Numbered from the stretch's first letter, positions 11,721 to 23,729 are shown. The stretch: 64,000 bases of DNA from Peromyscus leucopus (GCF_004664715.2 NC_051073.1:58755879-58819878), one strand, 5' to 3'. Numbers and translations are program-made. Notes: generated by a model not told the origin, from the sequence alone.

Positions 11721-12161
11721 ATATGAATCTTTAAAAATCATGCTTTTCAACTACCACACCCAGAATAGGGAAACATGAAGATAAACCTAAGAAAACTGTA
11801 ACTCTTTTTTACCAGCCTCAACTTCCATGAACCCATCTGACCAAGAGTCATCACTTTTACTATTACTTAGAGAAAATAGTTTTTATTCTTTAGGAGACTG
11901 GTAATTGTATTCACAAGGATACCTGGAGTTATTAACTCAGATCTAAAACTAGAATCAGACCTCAGATATCATTACAATCTAACATAAATTCATAAGTCTT
12001 TCTCTATGAGGAAACAAAATATGTGTAAAATAAGTAGAATATTTACAAAAGAAATTGAGGACCATAATGTCAGTCACCAAAGGAATGTGTTTAGCAAAGA
12101 TTTTTAAGGGTTTGAACTTGGAGGCTATATAGAAGTCGGTTCATTACACAAGGCATACTTG

Positions 12162-12208
12162 GGATATAATTCTTGTTGGTTTTTTTTTTTTATTTTTGGG
12201 TTTTTGGT

Positions 12209-12268
<60 letters not shown>

Positions 12269-12452
12269 TGTTTTGGTTTTGGTTTTGGTTTGGTTTTTCG
12301 AGACAGGATTTCTCTGTAGCTTTGGAGCCTGTCCTGGATCTCACTCTGTAGACCAGACTGGCCTCGAACTCACAGAGATCTCCTGCCTCTGCCTCCCAAG
12401 TGCTGGGATTAAAGGTGTGCACCACTACTGCCTGGCTTAGGATATAATTCTT
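12162..12452 (-). mobile_element. B1 SINE, antisense, with (TG)n in its tail and 13-bp TSD
   Basis: Flanked by ggatataattctt at 12162-12174 and 12440-12452. The tail holds a (TG)n tract (12213-12265) followed by ttttggttttggttttgg, then the B1 body from cgagacaggatttctctgtagc to cactactgcctggc. Confidence 0.93.
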
Positions 12453-12504
12453 TGGTGAGGATACTTGCCCTAGTAGTTTGCTGTAGACAAAATTCTCAAC
12501 AGTC

Positions 12505-12965
12505 AGTAAGAAACACAGAGCCAAATATAGAGTTAAAAGCCCAAGAGATCAGAGTACTAGCGAAGAGCCAAGACCACTTTAGCTTACCACTCACTGCCGT
12601 CCTTCCCCTGAGAGAGAGACCTTCTCCTGTATGACCTTTTTATTGCTTTCCTGTTCTGCCTGCTTGTTGGCTCTAAACCCAGCCACATGACTTTCTTGTC
12701 ACTGCCTGTCTATACAGACCTCTTGTTCTCTATGGTTGGTACTGGGATTAAAGATTCAGGTCACCATGCTTGGCTGTGTCCTTGACCACACAGAGACTCT
12801 GCCTACCATGTGATCAGATTAAGGGCATAGGCTACCACCACAAGACTTCTGCTTAATGGCTCGCTTTTACCTCTGATCTCCAACCAATTTATTTGTCAAC
12901 ATACAAATAAAATTACATTTCAGCACAAATAAAATATCACCATAGTTTGTGGGGATAATTTTCTG
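12505..12965 (+). repeat. Composite rodent repeat, copy 1
   Basis: Shares its head (cagagcca..tat..., agatcagag, gaagagccaagaccac) and its last bases (atatcaccatag) with the copy at 19145-19610. It contains modules resembling B1/B4 right ends ('ctgggattaaagattcaggtcaccatgcttggct'). Possibly a composite SINE or an LTR; family not assigned. Confidence 0.55.
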
Positions 12966-14140
12966 AAGCCTTGACTCAACAGAGACATTTGATAACTAGA
13001 AATACCAACTATACCTTCTGGTGTAGTTTTAAAGAAGGGATCAGATCAGAAGAAACAAAAATGAAGAGTATTAACTAAGTCACCTCCTCAGTGCTCTCCA
13101 AGAGGCTTCTAAGGGTATTGTTTCTACTAAGTAAGGCAGCATATTCTGTAAAAGCAGGTAACACATTTACAAAACTAGATAGTGGCTATCTTTTTTTAGG
13201 CCTTTGTTGACAGTAGGAAATGATAACAACGAGCCAGTCTCCAAACTATCTATGAGGATTAAATATCTAGATTGGTAGAGGCCAGGTGGCAATATTTAAC
13301 CATCTGTCAGCATGGGTATAAATTACTGTAACAAGCAGCTAGGCTAGAGTAGCAATGCATGAATCTATGGTGTTAACTAATAGTACATGCCATTTCTAGG
13401 AACAAAATTAGGTGGGGCATTTGACTGAGATGTTTGGTTTGCATAATCAGAAAAAAGTAAAGAGCAGTTTTCTCTTAATATTATCACCAACATGGAAAAA
13501 CACATCTCATCAGTCTTCCATGTGTAAGTCAATTCTCAGGTCCAGAATATAGCTATTGAAAGGGGATCTTGTTGCGTTTGAAGAGAGATTCTAAAATGTT
13601 CCGTAAATATATATCAAATATAAGTACATATAGGAACAATACTGACCATTTGTAGAGGAAAAAAATTTCAGAAAAATTATCTAAAAGGTCAAAATAGGCA
13701 TTAATATTGTCAAATCCAAAAACAATATTGTGGTTCTCCTGTAAATGGTAAGTTGTATGAACTAAGTAACCAGGTAATAAATGAAATATTAGCCCAAGAT
13801 TAAGCTCAAAGTATACCACCCATCTGTATAAAATATACCATTTTTTCTTTAAGTGTAATTTAGACAGATATTCTCAGTGACTTGGATTAAGACTCTCTTT
13901 GGTTTCTTGACATTCTAATTAGAGATATAGTAGGAAGACAGAACAGAAATTCCTGAAACTATCTCCACCTGCCAAGATTACCAAAGGCAATCTTGTATCT
14001 CTGAAGTCACTGCAGAGATTAGTACAATTAGACTTGGATGACACAGTGATATAGGAGTAGTAGGCAAGGATTCATCCTTTCTGAATTCCATTGTGTGGAT
14101 TCTGCAAAGACTATCTTGGACCAGGTTTGGTAATAGAAAG

Positions 14141-14312
14141 TCATTGTAAAGAGTAAAAAGTAATATTGGAAGAAAGTAAAGAACGTGAAAGTAAAAGAGA
14201 GACTACTAGGGATGTGTAAGTAGAAAGATGGGGGAAGTAAGGATAAGAAGGGGGTGAATATGAATAAAGAGCATTATATGTATATGAAATATTATAATGA
14301 AACCCCTTCATA
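14141..14312 (+). mobile_element. Lx-type L1 3' end, sense
   Basis: Purine-rich tail with gatgggggaagtaaggataagaagggggtgaatatgaataaagagcattatatg, resembling the Lx 3' terminus. Confidence 0.5.
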
Positions 14313-14324
14313 CAATTAAAAAAA

Positions 14325-14600
14325 GATGAACTGAATATGGTGAACCACATGCCTGTACTGCAGAAGTAGAGACAGGAGAACCAGAAGTTCAAGGTCATTG
14401 TTGGCTATATAGTTCAAGACCAGCTTGGAGAGAAGCTATTTCAATTATTTAATTAACTAATTAAACAAAAGCAGAAAAACAATAAATGAGGCCAGGTCGT
14501 TGACTTATGCCTATCTTCCCAGCACTTTGGGAGGCTGGATCAATAGTATCATCAATTCCAGGTCAGCATAACAAGACCACACCTCAGCAGAATAGACAAG
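14325..14600 (+). mobile_element. Two old B1/PB1-like SINE remnants, sense
   Basis: At 14325-14440 'ccacatgcctgtactgcag...agttcaaggtcattgttggctatatagttcaagaccagcttgg', and at 14488-14600 'ggccaggtcgttgacttatgcctatcttcccagcactttgggaggctgg', both read as degraded 7SL-derived SINEs. Confidence 0.6.
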
Positions 14601-14829
14601 CAAAATGTGAATGAAAAGTCACAAAAGATCACAACCAATTTTTCATCATCCTTAGAATATAGTTTAACTCTTAAAAATCAATATACTTTATATATATTAT
14701 ATATACATAAAAGAATTACTAATAATGCCAACAGCTAAACAATTGTTAACTAATATAAATTTATAAAAATGTAAATTTCAATTAATATTTATGTGTATCC
14801 CATAATATATGGTATTCAAAAATATTTTT

Positions 14830-15830
14830 GTTAATTCTTTGACAATTTCATATATTATATTTTGTTCAGACCCATCCCCAACTCCTTCCATATTCAACCT
14901 CAACTCCCTACTCATACAACTTCTTGTTTTCTCTCTCTCTTTAAACCCATCTAATCTTCAGTCTCTTATCTTCTACACTTTGACCAGCAGTGGCGCTCTG
15001 TTTTAATTTTCATTTACTGCACAAAGCTTTTGTGATGAAGGATGAGAGACACATTAATCTATGGGTGTAACAGTAAGTCATTAGGAGTTGTTTTAATACA
15101 AAGTCCATTTAGCAAAATAATAGTGGTTGATTCTCCCCTAGGGCCTATGACTTGTATAGCCAAGGGTCCTTGGTCTCAGTAATCATGCCAGCTATGGATT
15201 ACATCTCACAGAGCATCTTTCTGGGCCTGGGTTATCTCACTCAGGTTGTTGTTGCTTTTTCCTCCCAGTTCTATCCATTTATCTGAACATTTTATAATTT
15301 CATTTTTCTTTATAGTTGAATAATATAGCACTGTATAAATGTATCACATTTCATTATGCATTTCGTCAGTTGATGGGCATCTAGGCTGTTTCCTTTTGCT
15401 GGCTATTGTGAATAGGAGCAGTAATGAACATGGATAAGCAAGTATCTCTGTAGTAAGAAGTACAATCCTTTGCGTATGTCCATGGGTGGTAAGGATGGAT
15501 TGCATGGTAGACTTATCTCTAGCTTTCTGAAGAATCACCACAGTGGCTACACCAGTTTACACTTCTACCAATAGTGAGTAAGTTTTTCCCCTTTCTCCGT
15601 TTCACATCAGCATTTGTTGTCATTTTTTTGTTGTTTTTTGTTGGGTATTATTTATTTTATCTTAGCCTTTCTGTTTGGGGTTAAGATGAAATCTCAAAAT
15701 AGTTTTAATTTGCATCTTCATGATGACTAAGGATATTGAATATTTTTTTAAAGTTTTTTTCTTTTATTTTTGAGGTTAATATAATTGCATCATTTCCCCC
15801 TTCCCTTTCTTCCCTTTAAACCCTCCATTT
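14830..15830 (-). mobile_element. L1/Lx fragment, antisense (3' UTR and ORF2 C-terminal part)
   Basis: The complement encodes degraded ORF2 C-terminal sequence: RCPSTDE (the usual form is RCPSTEEW), and the + strand shows 'gatgggcatctaggctgtttccttttgctggctattgtgaata', the familiar antisense L1 signature. A second antisense Lx 3'-end scrap follows at about 15745-15830. Confidence 0.75.
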
Positions 15831-15969
15831 TAGCATTTTAAAAATAATGTCCTTTAATTTAGCATATTGGAAAGCTCAACACTTTTGTTAAATCAATTTA
15901 AACATTATCATGTATAGCTCTATAACTAAGTTTGTGGGTATAAGATATGGCTTAAAAAATAACTCTAAC

Positions 15970-16185
15970 CTCTAGAGCAATGGATCAGTGGTTGACCGTA
16001 CTTGTTACTGTTGAAGACGATCTCAGTTCTCAGTTCAGGTCCCAACACCCACTTGTTAGCTCACAACTGACTGTAACTCCAGGTCCAGGGACTCTTCTAG
16101 CCTCAACAGGCACCAGGCATGCATGTGGTGCACATACAATTCAGGCAAAATATCATAAACATAAAAGCATAAATAGGATAAGTAA
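15970..16185 (+). mobile_element. B2 SINE, sense, degenerate
   Basis: Diverged tRNA-like head 'tctagagcaatggatcagtggttgaccgtactt...cagttctcagttcaggtcccaacaccc', then the B2 body 'tcacaactgactgtaactccaggtccagggactcttctagcctc' and an A-rich tail. Confidence 0.8.
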
Positions 16186-16304
16186 AAATATCTCTTCGCT
16201 ATTATTTCAATTTTACCTGTTTCATATTCTTCTATTTTAAAAGGAAGACTGTTACTTTTCCAGTACTCTATATTGATTTAAATACAAACACCAGTGTATT
16301 GACA

Positions 16305-17465
16305 GTCACTTTCCTTATTGCTACGACAAAATATCTGACCAAAGCAGTTTATGAAATTAAGAGGTTATTTTAGTTTGTAGTTGAAGGAAAGTCTATCATG
16401 GTGGGGAAGGCATAGAGACAGAAGCATGATGCTGCAGATCACATTATATCCACAGTCAGAACGTAAATAGTGATGAATGCTTATGCTCAGCAAGCTTTCT
16501 CCTGTTTAGGTGGTTTAGAGCCCTAGGCCATGGAATGGTGCCATCTACATTTAGGATAGGTCTACTCACCTCAATTAATCTAATCTAGAAAGCCCTGGAC
16601 ATGAGTGGGAGCAATGAAGGGCGAGGGTTGAGGGAAAGAGAGCGGGAGATCCCAGCTGGATCAAGAACAGAGAGGGAGAACAAGGAATAGGAGACCATGG
16701 AAAATGAAGACCACATGAGAAAAGGAAGAAACAAAGTACTAAAGAGACCCACAGAAATCCACAAAGATACCCCCACAAAAGACTCTGCTGGCAATGGTCA
16801 AGAGACAGCCGGGACTGACCTACTCTGGTGATGGGATGGCCAAACACCCTAATAGTTGTGCCAGAAACCCCATCCAAGGACTGAGGAATCTGGATGCAGA
16901 GATCCACGACTAGGCCCCAGGTGGAACACTGGGAGTCTAATTAACGAGAAAGAGGAGGGTTTATATGAGCGAGAATTGTTGAAACCAAGGTTGGATAAAG
17001 CACAGGGACAGATAGCTAAACGAATGGAAACACATGAACTTTGAACCAAAGGCTGAGGGGCCCCCAACTGGATCAGGCCCTCTGAATAGGTGAGACAGTT
17101 GATCATCTTGATCTGTTTGGGAGGCATCTAGGCAGTGGTACCAGGTCCTTTACTCATTGCATGAGTTAGCTGTTTGAAACCTGGGACTTATGCAGGGATG
17201 CTTGGCTCAATCTGGGAGGAGGGGACTGGACCTGCCTGGACTGAGTCTACCAGGTCGATCTCAGTCCTCGGGGGAGGCTTTGCCCTGGAGGAGGTGGGAA
17301 TGGGGTGTGAGCTGGGGGGAAGGGGAGGGGAGCAGGAAGGGGGAGAACAAGGGAATCTGTGGCTGTTATGTAGAACTGAATGGTATTGTAAAAAAAAAAA
17401 AAAAAGTCCCCCACAGACATTTGTTTCCAGGGTGATTTTAGAACTTGTCAAGTTTATACTGTAGG
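16305..17465 (+). repeat. Old rodent repeat split by an L1 insertion
   Basis: The left part (16305-16590: 'atcatggtggggaaggcat...catggaatggtgccatctac...cacctcaattaatctaatctag') and the right part (about 17406-17465: 'gtcccccacagacat...aggtgattttagaacttgtcaagtt') are consecutive pieces of one common repeat. An L1 3' UTR sits between them. Family name not assigned. Confidence 0.6.
16590..17405 (+). mobile_element. L1 3' UTR, sense, 5'-truncated
   Basis: About 815 bp matching, in the opposite orientation, the 3' UTR of the full-length L1 at 48247 (for example gggaggcatctaggcagt, ggactggacctgcctgg, gggaatctgtggctgttatgtag), ending in a 15-nt A run. It includes the polypurine G-rich tract (17290-17350). 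Confidence 0.88.
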
Positions 17466-17569
17466 GTACAATTAACTAATATTAAAAAGATAGAGAATTT
17501 TTAAAAAAAAAAAAAAAAAGACTTCTGACGGTATATAAACCAGTGCTTTAAAATATTTACTCAAGACTT

Positions 17570-17640
17570 TGGATGTAGCCCAGTGGCAGAGATTCTGCCT
17601 AACATGTACAAGGTCCTACATTTGATCCATCCCCAGAATG
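17570..17640 (+). mobile_element. ID-like tRNA-derived SINE remnant, sense
   Basis: 'ggatgtagcccagtggcagagattctgcctaacatgtacaaggtcctacatttgatccatccccag' follows the ID/tRNA-Ala A-box and B-box layout with several mutations. Confidence 0.65.
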
Positions 17641-18144
17641 AAGGGCTGTATCAGCATCATAGGTGAGAATAACATAAAATATTTGCACAAAGTAAATAGT
17701 GTTGATATAAAGAAATTTAAAACTGTTTTTTTTATCTACTTTTTCAGGTGTATAGTACTGAATGGTATATTAGAAGCCAATTAAACATAACACTTCATCA
17801 TTTATTTTGTCTTCATTTTCTATTCTATTTGTCTTTCCATTTTTACATAAAATATAATGTGCCATATGTACTTAAATGTTTCCTTGTTCTTTAAAACCCA
17901 GCAGAGTTCTCTGGTTATATTCATATTGCAGCAAAGATTATTGACCCTAAATTTGTTTTTGATTGCTACATCAACATCTTTGAAAAAATCCTTACATTAG
18001 GAAACATTTAAGTGCTGGAAAAGGTAATAGAAATCAGGCTGTGTTGTGTGGCATGGTTTTTCTTTATAGTAATATTACTTTTTATTTGAACATAGTTAAA
18101 AATTGATGTCAGAATTAAGAAATAGTTGTTTTACTGTTTTCCAG

Positions 18145-18228
18145 CTGCTGATAGGTTATGAAAATGGTACTGTAGTATTCTGGGACTTGAAATCTAAAAG
18201 AGCAGAACTAAGGGTTTATTATGATGAG
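18145..18228 (+). CDS. Stxbp5l: Stxbp5l internal exon (84 nt), WD motif
   Basis: Phase 0 at both ends: LLIGYENGTVVFWDLKSKRA...YYDE, 28 codons, ending before gtaagt. The acceptor is ttactgttttccag. FWDL is the WD-type end of a blade. Because both boundaries fall between codons, skipping this exon would keep the frame but delete most of one blade. 'YENGTVVFWDLKSKRAELRVYYDE' is the tomosyn-2 form (STXBP5 reads FESGTVVLWDLKSKKADYRYTYDE). Confidence 0.96.
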
Positions 18229-21066
18229 GTAAGTGATTTCTGCTAACATTTTTGAAAAATTTGAGGACTATATCTCACTTTTCTGAACACTCTGAAGTTT
18301 TGTGCTTTACCAATATTTTTTTATTACTGGTATCCTGTCCTTACTCAGTGTTTAATATTCTTTTGTTATTTGTGTAAGTTTCAACTGTTGATTATTTTTG
18401 AGTGGGAATTCTGCCTTGACAGCCAATTGGAGGAAATTATTACCTATTTTTGGTTTTCTTAAAATTGTTTCCTTTCTTGTTTGTGCCTCTCTCATTTATT
18501 ATGCCTCTTTTGTCCATCTCTGATTCATTTAAATTATCGATTCTCAAGTCTGGTAAATTTCAGGCTAGCCTAGAATACACAGTGGATTTTTTCTAAATAA
18601 TAAAAAGGAAAGGCTTTCTTCTACAATAGTTATTTTTTTTGTTTCTTCACATTGTTATTTCTTTAATAATCTCAGAGAAATATTTCAATTTGGCATGAGG
18701 ATAATATTTTGATTCCATGAGAACTGCATATTTCCTTTTGTTAGATTGCTATATAATTTTTAAACTTTTATTTTCAAGAAAAAGTCACTGTTGAAAAAAT
18801 ATGACTAGTATTTTTCCTTCAAATTCTTTATGTTTTATGTTTTTCTTGAATTGATTATTGATATTTGGTTTCTAGTAAGTCCCTGTTTTTCTGGGAAGAA
18901 TATGATGTAACTAAATAAACAAAAATCAAATACCCACCATCAGCTCATTTACCAGCTCCTTAGTTATACACCATTTGACATCTTGATCTCCAAGAGAAGA
19001 CAATGTTTACATTACTGCTCTATTATCTGTAATTCTATTTCATTTATAGTAGTGGCTATAACTTTTTTGTCCTCCCCAGGGGTAGGATTTCACTGGGTTA
19101 GGATGAGTGTAGCACAAATTGTTAAAATGTCTTATTAATAAAAAAAACAAACCCAGAGCCAGTTATTGGGGTGAATACTGGAAGATCAGAGAAGCAGAAG
19201 AAGCCACAGCCACCTCACCTTGCCAGTTCCTCAGCTGATCCTGTTTCCTCAAACTAGAAGTCTCTAAGTCCTCATCCAGAATGAATCTCAGCTGAACTGT
19301 TGCTCAAAAGCCTTAAAAGCTTAACCAGCTCTAGTTCTTGGTTCTAGGTCCTCACGCCTTAAATACCTTTCTGCTTTCTGCCATCACTTCCTGGGATTAA
19401 AGGCGTGAGTAACCATGCCTGGCTATTTCCAGTGTGGCTTTAAACTCACAAAGATCAAGAAGGATCTCTGCCTCTCGAATGCTAGGATTAAAGGCGTGTG
19501 CTACCACTGCCTATTCTCTATGTTTAATATTATGGCTGTTCTGTTCTCTGACCCCAGATAAATTAGGGTCCACAATATTTTGGGGGACACAATATATCAC
19601 CATAGCTGAGGCTTTGGGTCTGTACACTTTCTCATTCTCTACTTTTGCTGACCACATAGTTTGACTGAGGTTCAGCAAAGTTGACAAAAGAAGCTGTTTT
19701 GTTGAACTACCTCCAGAAGGGAAAAGAAATAAAGAGTAAAGACAAAAATAAACAGAGAAGACAATGAAAAATGTTGTCGCTAATGTTGGAGACTGTTAAG
19801 AAAAGAGTCTGCACAGAAATTATGGCTAGAGTGAGAAAAAAAGAAAAGAAAAACAAAATTTCACAAGTACAGGATTTCATATTGCCTTTTGTGATCTGCT
19901 TACTCTTATATTGAGGTCTGAATCCTATCTTATTACTTTTATGTTTAATGATTAGTCTAAAGGTATCAGTTAGCTGTAACTCTAATACTATACATATTGC
20001 TTGAAATTTCATACTTGTTTGCATAAAGAATTCAGTTATGTAATTATATGAGCACACATGTGCTTAAAGTTCTGAACTATAAATATTATTAATATTTATC
20101 CACATTAACCTTTGCTCTACGTTTCTTGTGGAGTATACACACCTTTTTATTTTCTTTCTCCACTAGGACTTGTCTCGTTGTATTTAACATAATGGTTGCA
20201 TTATGGTGATTAATTTATTCACAAAGAATACGAAAGATTTGGAAATGCTATATCTATTACTTACTAATTCAGTAGATCTTTCTTTAAAATCTATGTTATA
20301 AAAGATACTACACTGCCATGGGGATTTAAACTTTAAAAATGAATGAATTACTGTTGAATCTTGTCTAACTCAAAACTATATAATGGACTTGAAAAATTTA
20401 AAAATTAAATCTTACTTGCTTTAAATCAATTAGTATATTATAAGCTTGAGGCAATACTGTGTAATAGTTGAGAATATAGGTTTTATAAGGAGTTTGCTTT
20501 GACTTCTGTGGCTCTAAAAAGCAAATGAGTATCTCAGTCTCTAGGACAAATTCACCATATGAAAACAAAGAAATAATAGTAAAATAAAATAATGCCCTTT
20601 ATATGATTAAATAATACATTTTATGTAAAGTGCATATCATGCAATCTGGCATATATAATGCCTTCAGGTGCTAGCTCAAATTATTTTTTAAATTATATGC
20701 TTTAAGTGATACTAGGCCTTCATCTTACATGAAATTATCTTCTGATAACTATACTTTTACTTCCATGTAAGTAATTTTTCAAATAGGGATGGTAGGATAT
20801 AGGAAGAGCATAGAATTTAAATTAAAATGTTCTGGGATCTAATGTTATTAAAATTTTTAAATTTTAAATTGTTATTTAAGTAAATGAATTTTGATAGCCT
20901 TTTAAAGGTCTGTAGTGGATTGAAGCCAAAGACAGCCTAATCTGGGTGAGAAAACAATTATTTTAACATGTTATCAGTATACTGATTTTATGTCAAAGTG
21001 TTTTTGGAATGTATGATGATATAATATATCCACTTTCCCCATGTACTTGTTTTTTATTGTTATCAG
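18229..21066 (+). other. Stxbp5l: Intron (2838 bp)
   Basis: Contains a scrap resembling antisense B1 (about 18541-18590) and the second copy of the composite repeat (19145-19610). The remainder (18590-19140 and 19620-21060) is AT-rich with no recognisable gene or element. Confidence 0.85.
19145..19610 (+). repeat. Composite rodent repeat, copy 2
   Basis: About 465 bp beginning 'aaacccagagccagttattggggtg' and ending 'acacaatatatcaccatag'. It carries two B1-like modules ('gggattaaaggcgtgagtaaccatgcctgg' and 'aggattaaaggcgtgtgctaccactgcct'). Same family as 12505-12965. Confidence 0.6.
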
Positions 21067-21190
21067 GCTATTCATTCAATTGATTGGCATCATGAGGGCA
21101 AACAATTCATGTGCAGCCATTCGGATGGTAGCTTGACTTTATGGAACCTGAAAAGCCCAAGTCGCCCTTTCCAAACCACAGTTCCACATG
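21067..21190 (+). CDS. Stxbp5l: Stxbp5l internal exon (124 nt), canonical WD repeat
   Basis: Starts phase 0 and ends after the first base of a Gly codon: AIHSIDWHHEGKQFMCSHSD, then GSLTLWNLKSPSRPFQTTVPH. The acceptor is attgttatcag and the donor is gtaaga. It carries a textbook WD-repeat pattern, with D-H near the start and SHSDGSLTLWNL at the end. SIDWHHEGKQFMCSHSDGSL marks tomosyn-2 (STXBP5 reads SVAWHHEGKQFICSHSDGTL). Confidence 0.96.
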
Positions 21191-21291
21191 GTAAGATACA
21201 TACTTTGAAAAGAAATTATAGAGACTATAGTATTGCCTCTTCACAATTTAATTTTTCCAATTCCTTTATGTTGCAGACTGGCAGTGGACAT

Positions 21292-21502
21292 CAATCAGCT
21301 CTTCTTTTTTTTTTTTTTTTTTTGTTTGTTTTTTTGTTTTTGTTTTTCAAGACAGGGTTTCTCTGTATAGTTTTGGTGCCTGTCCTGGATCTTGCTCTGT
21401 AGACCAGGCTGGCCTCGAACTCACAGAGATCAACCTGCCTATGCCTCCCGAGTGCTGGGATTAAAGGTGTGAACCACTGCCGCCCGGCCAATTAGCTCTT
21501 CT
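21292..21502 (-). mobile_element. B1 SINE, antisense, with 14-bp TSD
   Basis: Flanked by caatcagctcttct (21292-21305) and caattagctcttct (21489-21502), one mismatch. The poly(T) tail is at 21303-21348 and the B1 body runs to ccgcccgg. It begins about 100 bp downstream of a coding exon. Confidence 0.93.
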
Positions 21503-22050
21503 ATAAAGAGTATATTTTAGGTCTTTTGTTTTTTCCTGTCTTAGGGTTAGTATGTTTAGTCCATTAACATTAAATATAATTACTAGTAAGACTAGATTTA
21601 GATCTACTTCTTATTGTTTTCTATTGTTCATACTATATTTGGTGGCTTTTCTTTGTTTTCCCACTTTCAAATAATTTAAATATTATTATTAGGAATACAT
21701 TTTAATTGATGGGCACTTTATTTTTTTCCTATTGTTTGTTGTATGTATCACAATGTTTCCTTAATTACTTAATATGTTAGTGCTAAAATTTTAACACTTC
21801 ATATAATATAGTGACATCTTGTAGCCATATAGATCTACTTACCTACCTTCATTATCATTTATACTATAATTACATATCATACACAGATATATTATTGTCA
21901 ATTTTAAGTGATCACATGTATTATAATTAATACTCTTTATAATTTCATTTATTTGTGAACATATTTGCATTTTATGTAGGTCTGCTGAAATGATTTCATT
22001 GAGCTTCTTTTATTTGAAATTACCTTTTATCTCCATTAAGTTGGAACTAG
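21503..22050 (-). mobile_element. Ancient L1 remnant, antisense
   Basis: The wording 'tcctgtcttagggttagtatgtttagtccattaacattaaatataattact' and 'gtctgctgaaatgatttcattgagcttctttt' matches the inter-ORF/ORF1 region of old mammalian L1s read in complement. No open frame remains. Confidence 0.65.
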
Positions 22051-22266
22051 TTTACTTGAAATCTGTAACAAAAATATTGACAAAAGCAAATATAAAAATT
22101 AAGACTCGGAGATGTGTTCCACAACAAAAATTCTAATAAAGCTGACTTATATTCCAGAAAAAGAAACAAACATCAAAATATATTATAGATAAATGGCAAA
22201 AAAAGTTCCAAAATTTTGTGGAAGTTATTAATTCAGGAAGCCTGTTAGAACTGTTAATAGAATAGA

Positions 22267-22298
<32 letters not shown>

Positions 22299-23037
22299 AA
22301 GTTGAGACTTAACATTTTTAAGTTGCTGCAAATAAAAGACAAAAAAGTTGCCTGAAAACAACCAGAAGGAAAAAAAACACATTCTATACAGTAGAAGCAA
22401 AGTTCAAAACACCAAGGATTCCTCATTTAGAAAATATTAAAACTAGAATATGATGGACTTTTATTAAGTCGTCATCACATTACATGAATTCCCACAAACT
22501 CTCAGCTCATCGCCTGATATTGTCCATAAATCTAAATCTAGCAAAATCGTCTTCAAGAATGGAGATAAAAGGTAAAATATTAGAATACATACTTATTATA
22601 TCAAATATGGGTACTTTAAGAATAAACCAATATCTTTAGCTTAAACTGATGTTACTATGCATTAACTCATAAAAATGACCAGTTTAACAATATAACTAAA
22701 ATAATAAAATTATTCTAAACTTAATCATCATTGATGGAAAACTGATATAGCGCTTGTCGCATTCTCCTCTGTAAGCAGTATCTACAGTTAAAGCTGTGCT
22801 TGAGCCTTTGGCTTCGGGCATGTTTGTATCACCCGCCATGGTGCAATCTGTTCGGGGGGTTACTGTTGCAGTGCAGGAAGCTACATGACTCACCCCCAGA
22901 AGCTTGTAGATTTCTTTTCTTTTTCTTTCTCATTATATTATTGCTCCATGTTTATATTTCTTAACTGAAATTTAAAAAATTCTCATGGATCAGTATAGTT
23001 TAAATCAGATTTAATTTTTTTTTCTTTCTTTCATTAG

Positions 23038-23116
23038 GAAAAAGTCAAAGAGAAGGAAGAAAGTCTGAGTCTTGTAAACCAATTCTTAAAGTAGAGTACA
23101 AAACTTGCAGGAACAG
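23038..23116 (+). CDS. Stxbp5l: Stxbp5l internal exon (79 nt)
   Basis: The first two bases complete the Gly codon. It reads KSQREGRKSESCKPILKVEY then KTCRN, ending after two bases of a Ser codon. The donor is gtatgt. This is a basic loop (KSQREGRKSESCK) between propeller blades. STXBP5 has KQLKDGKKPEPCKPILKVEF, so the paralogue assignment is clear. Human tomosyn-2 has K where this has R in KTCRN (from memory). Confidence 0.95.
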
Positions 23117-23680
23117 GTATGTGGCTGTACTTGGTGACTATATAAATATATATAAGAGGTAGGGGAAGGGAAGCCAACAATCTTTGATAATATGTTATAT
23201 TGTCATAGAACTACAAATTCTCTAAATCAATAACTTATTTTTATTGATTATTATGAATATTGAAAATGACAAATAACATATTTTAATTATATTTATATTA
23301 ACATCATATATATTAAGTCTAGTAACTGAGGACTTTAAAACATTTATAATACTTGAGCATTGTTCATTAAGCTAATTCTATGCATCTATTGATATTCCTT
23401 ATGAGATTTAAATATATAACCAGATCTCTCTGAATTTAGGATGTTGCATACTGAAACTGGAGAGAAAACCTTTAGTTGGAATTATAAAGTTATGTATTTT
23501 CATAATGGAAAAGAACTAAATTTTAAGATGTATAAGGTGAAATAACATCTAGTACAATTTTATTACATTTATAGACACCATATCCACTATTTTTGCATTG
23601 CCTCTTTAATCTAAATTATTATTAATGGTATTTTCCCACCCAAAATGAACATAATAAACTTTGCCTGAACATTATTATAG

Positions 23681-23683
<3 letters not shown>

Positions 23684-23727
<44 letters not shown>
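23684..23727. repeat. (TTA)n microsatellite
   Basis: About 14 consecutive ATT units, next to an antisense B2 scrap (23738-23822) and probably grown from its A-rich tail. Confidence 0.9.

Positions 23728-23729
<2 letters not shown>

Larger units (their letters stand above)
5493..18144 (+). other. Stxbp5l: Intron (12,652 bp)
   Basis: Repeat-rich. Contents in order: a MaLR-like LTR (5880-6235), an Lx 3' end (6590-6960), B1 (7998-8180), a B3-like SINE (8300-8460), a split L1 3' end (9029-9372), an ID-like SINE (10801-10890), a URR1-like element inside an older repeat (11105-11720), B1 with (TG)n (12162-12452), a composite repeat (12505-12965), Lx/L1 pieces (14141-15830), B2 (15970-16185), and an L1 3' UTR inside another repeat (16305-17465). 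At 9373-10800 and 12970-14140 I see no gene or identifiable element. Confidence 0.85.
21191..23037 (+). other. Stxbp5l: Intron (1847 bp)
   Basis: Contains an antisense B1 (21292-21502), an ancient antisense L1 segment (about 21503-22050) and a short antisense open stretch with CpGs (22696-22893). It ends in a long T-rich tract and tttcattag. Confidence 0.85.

Noticed and set aside
16575..17127. Antisense open frames of 92-110 codons
   Set aside because: They lie in the complement of the L1 3' UTR, which is not coding. Similar frames recur at every copy.
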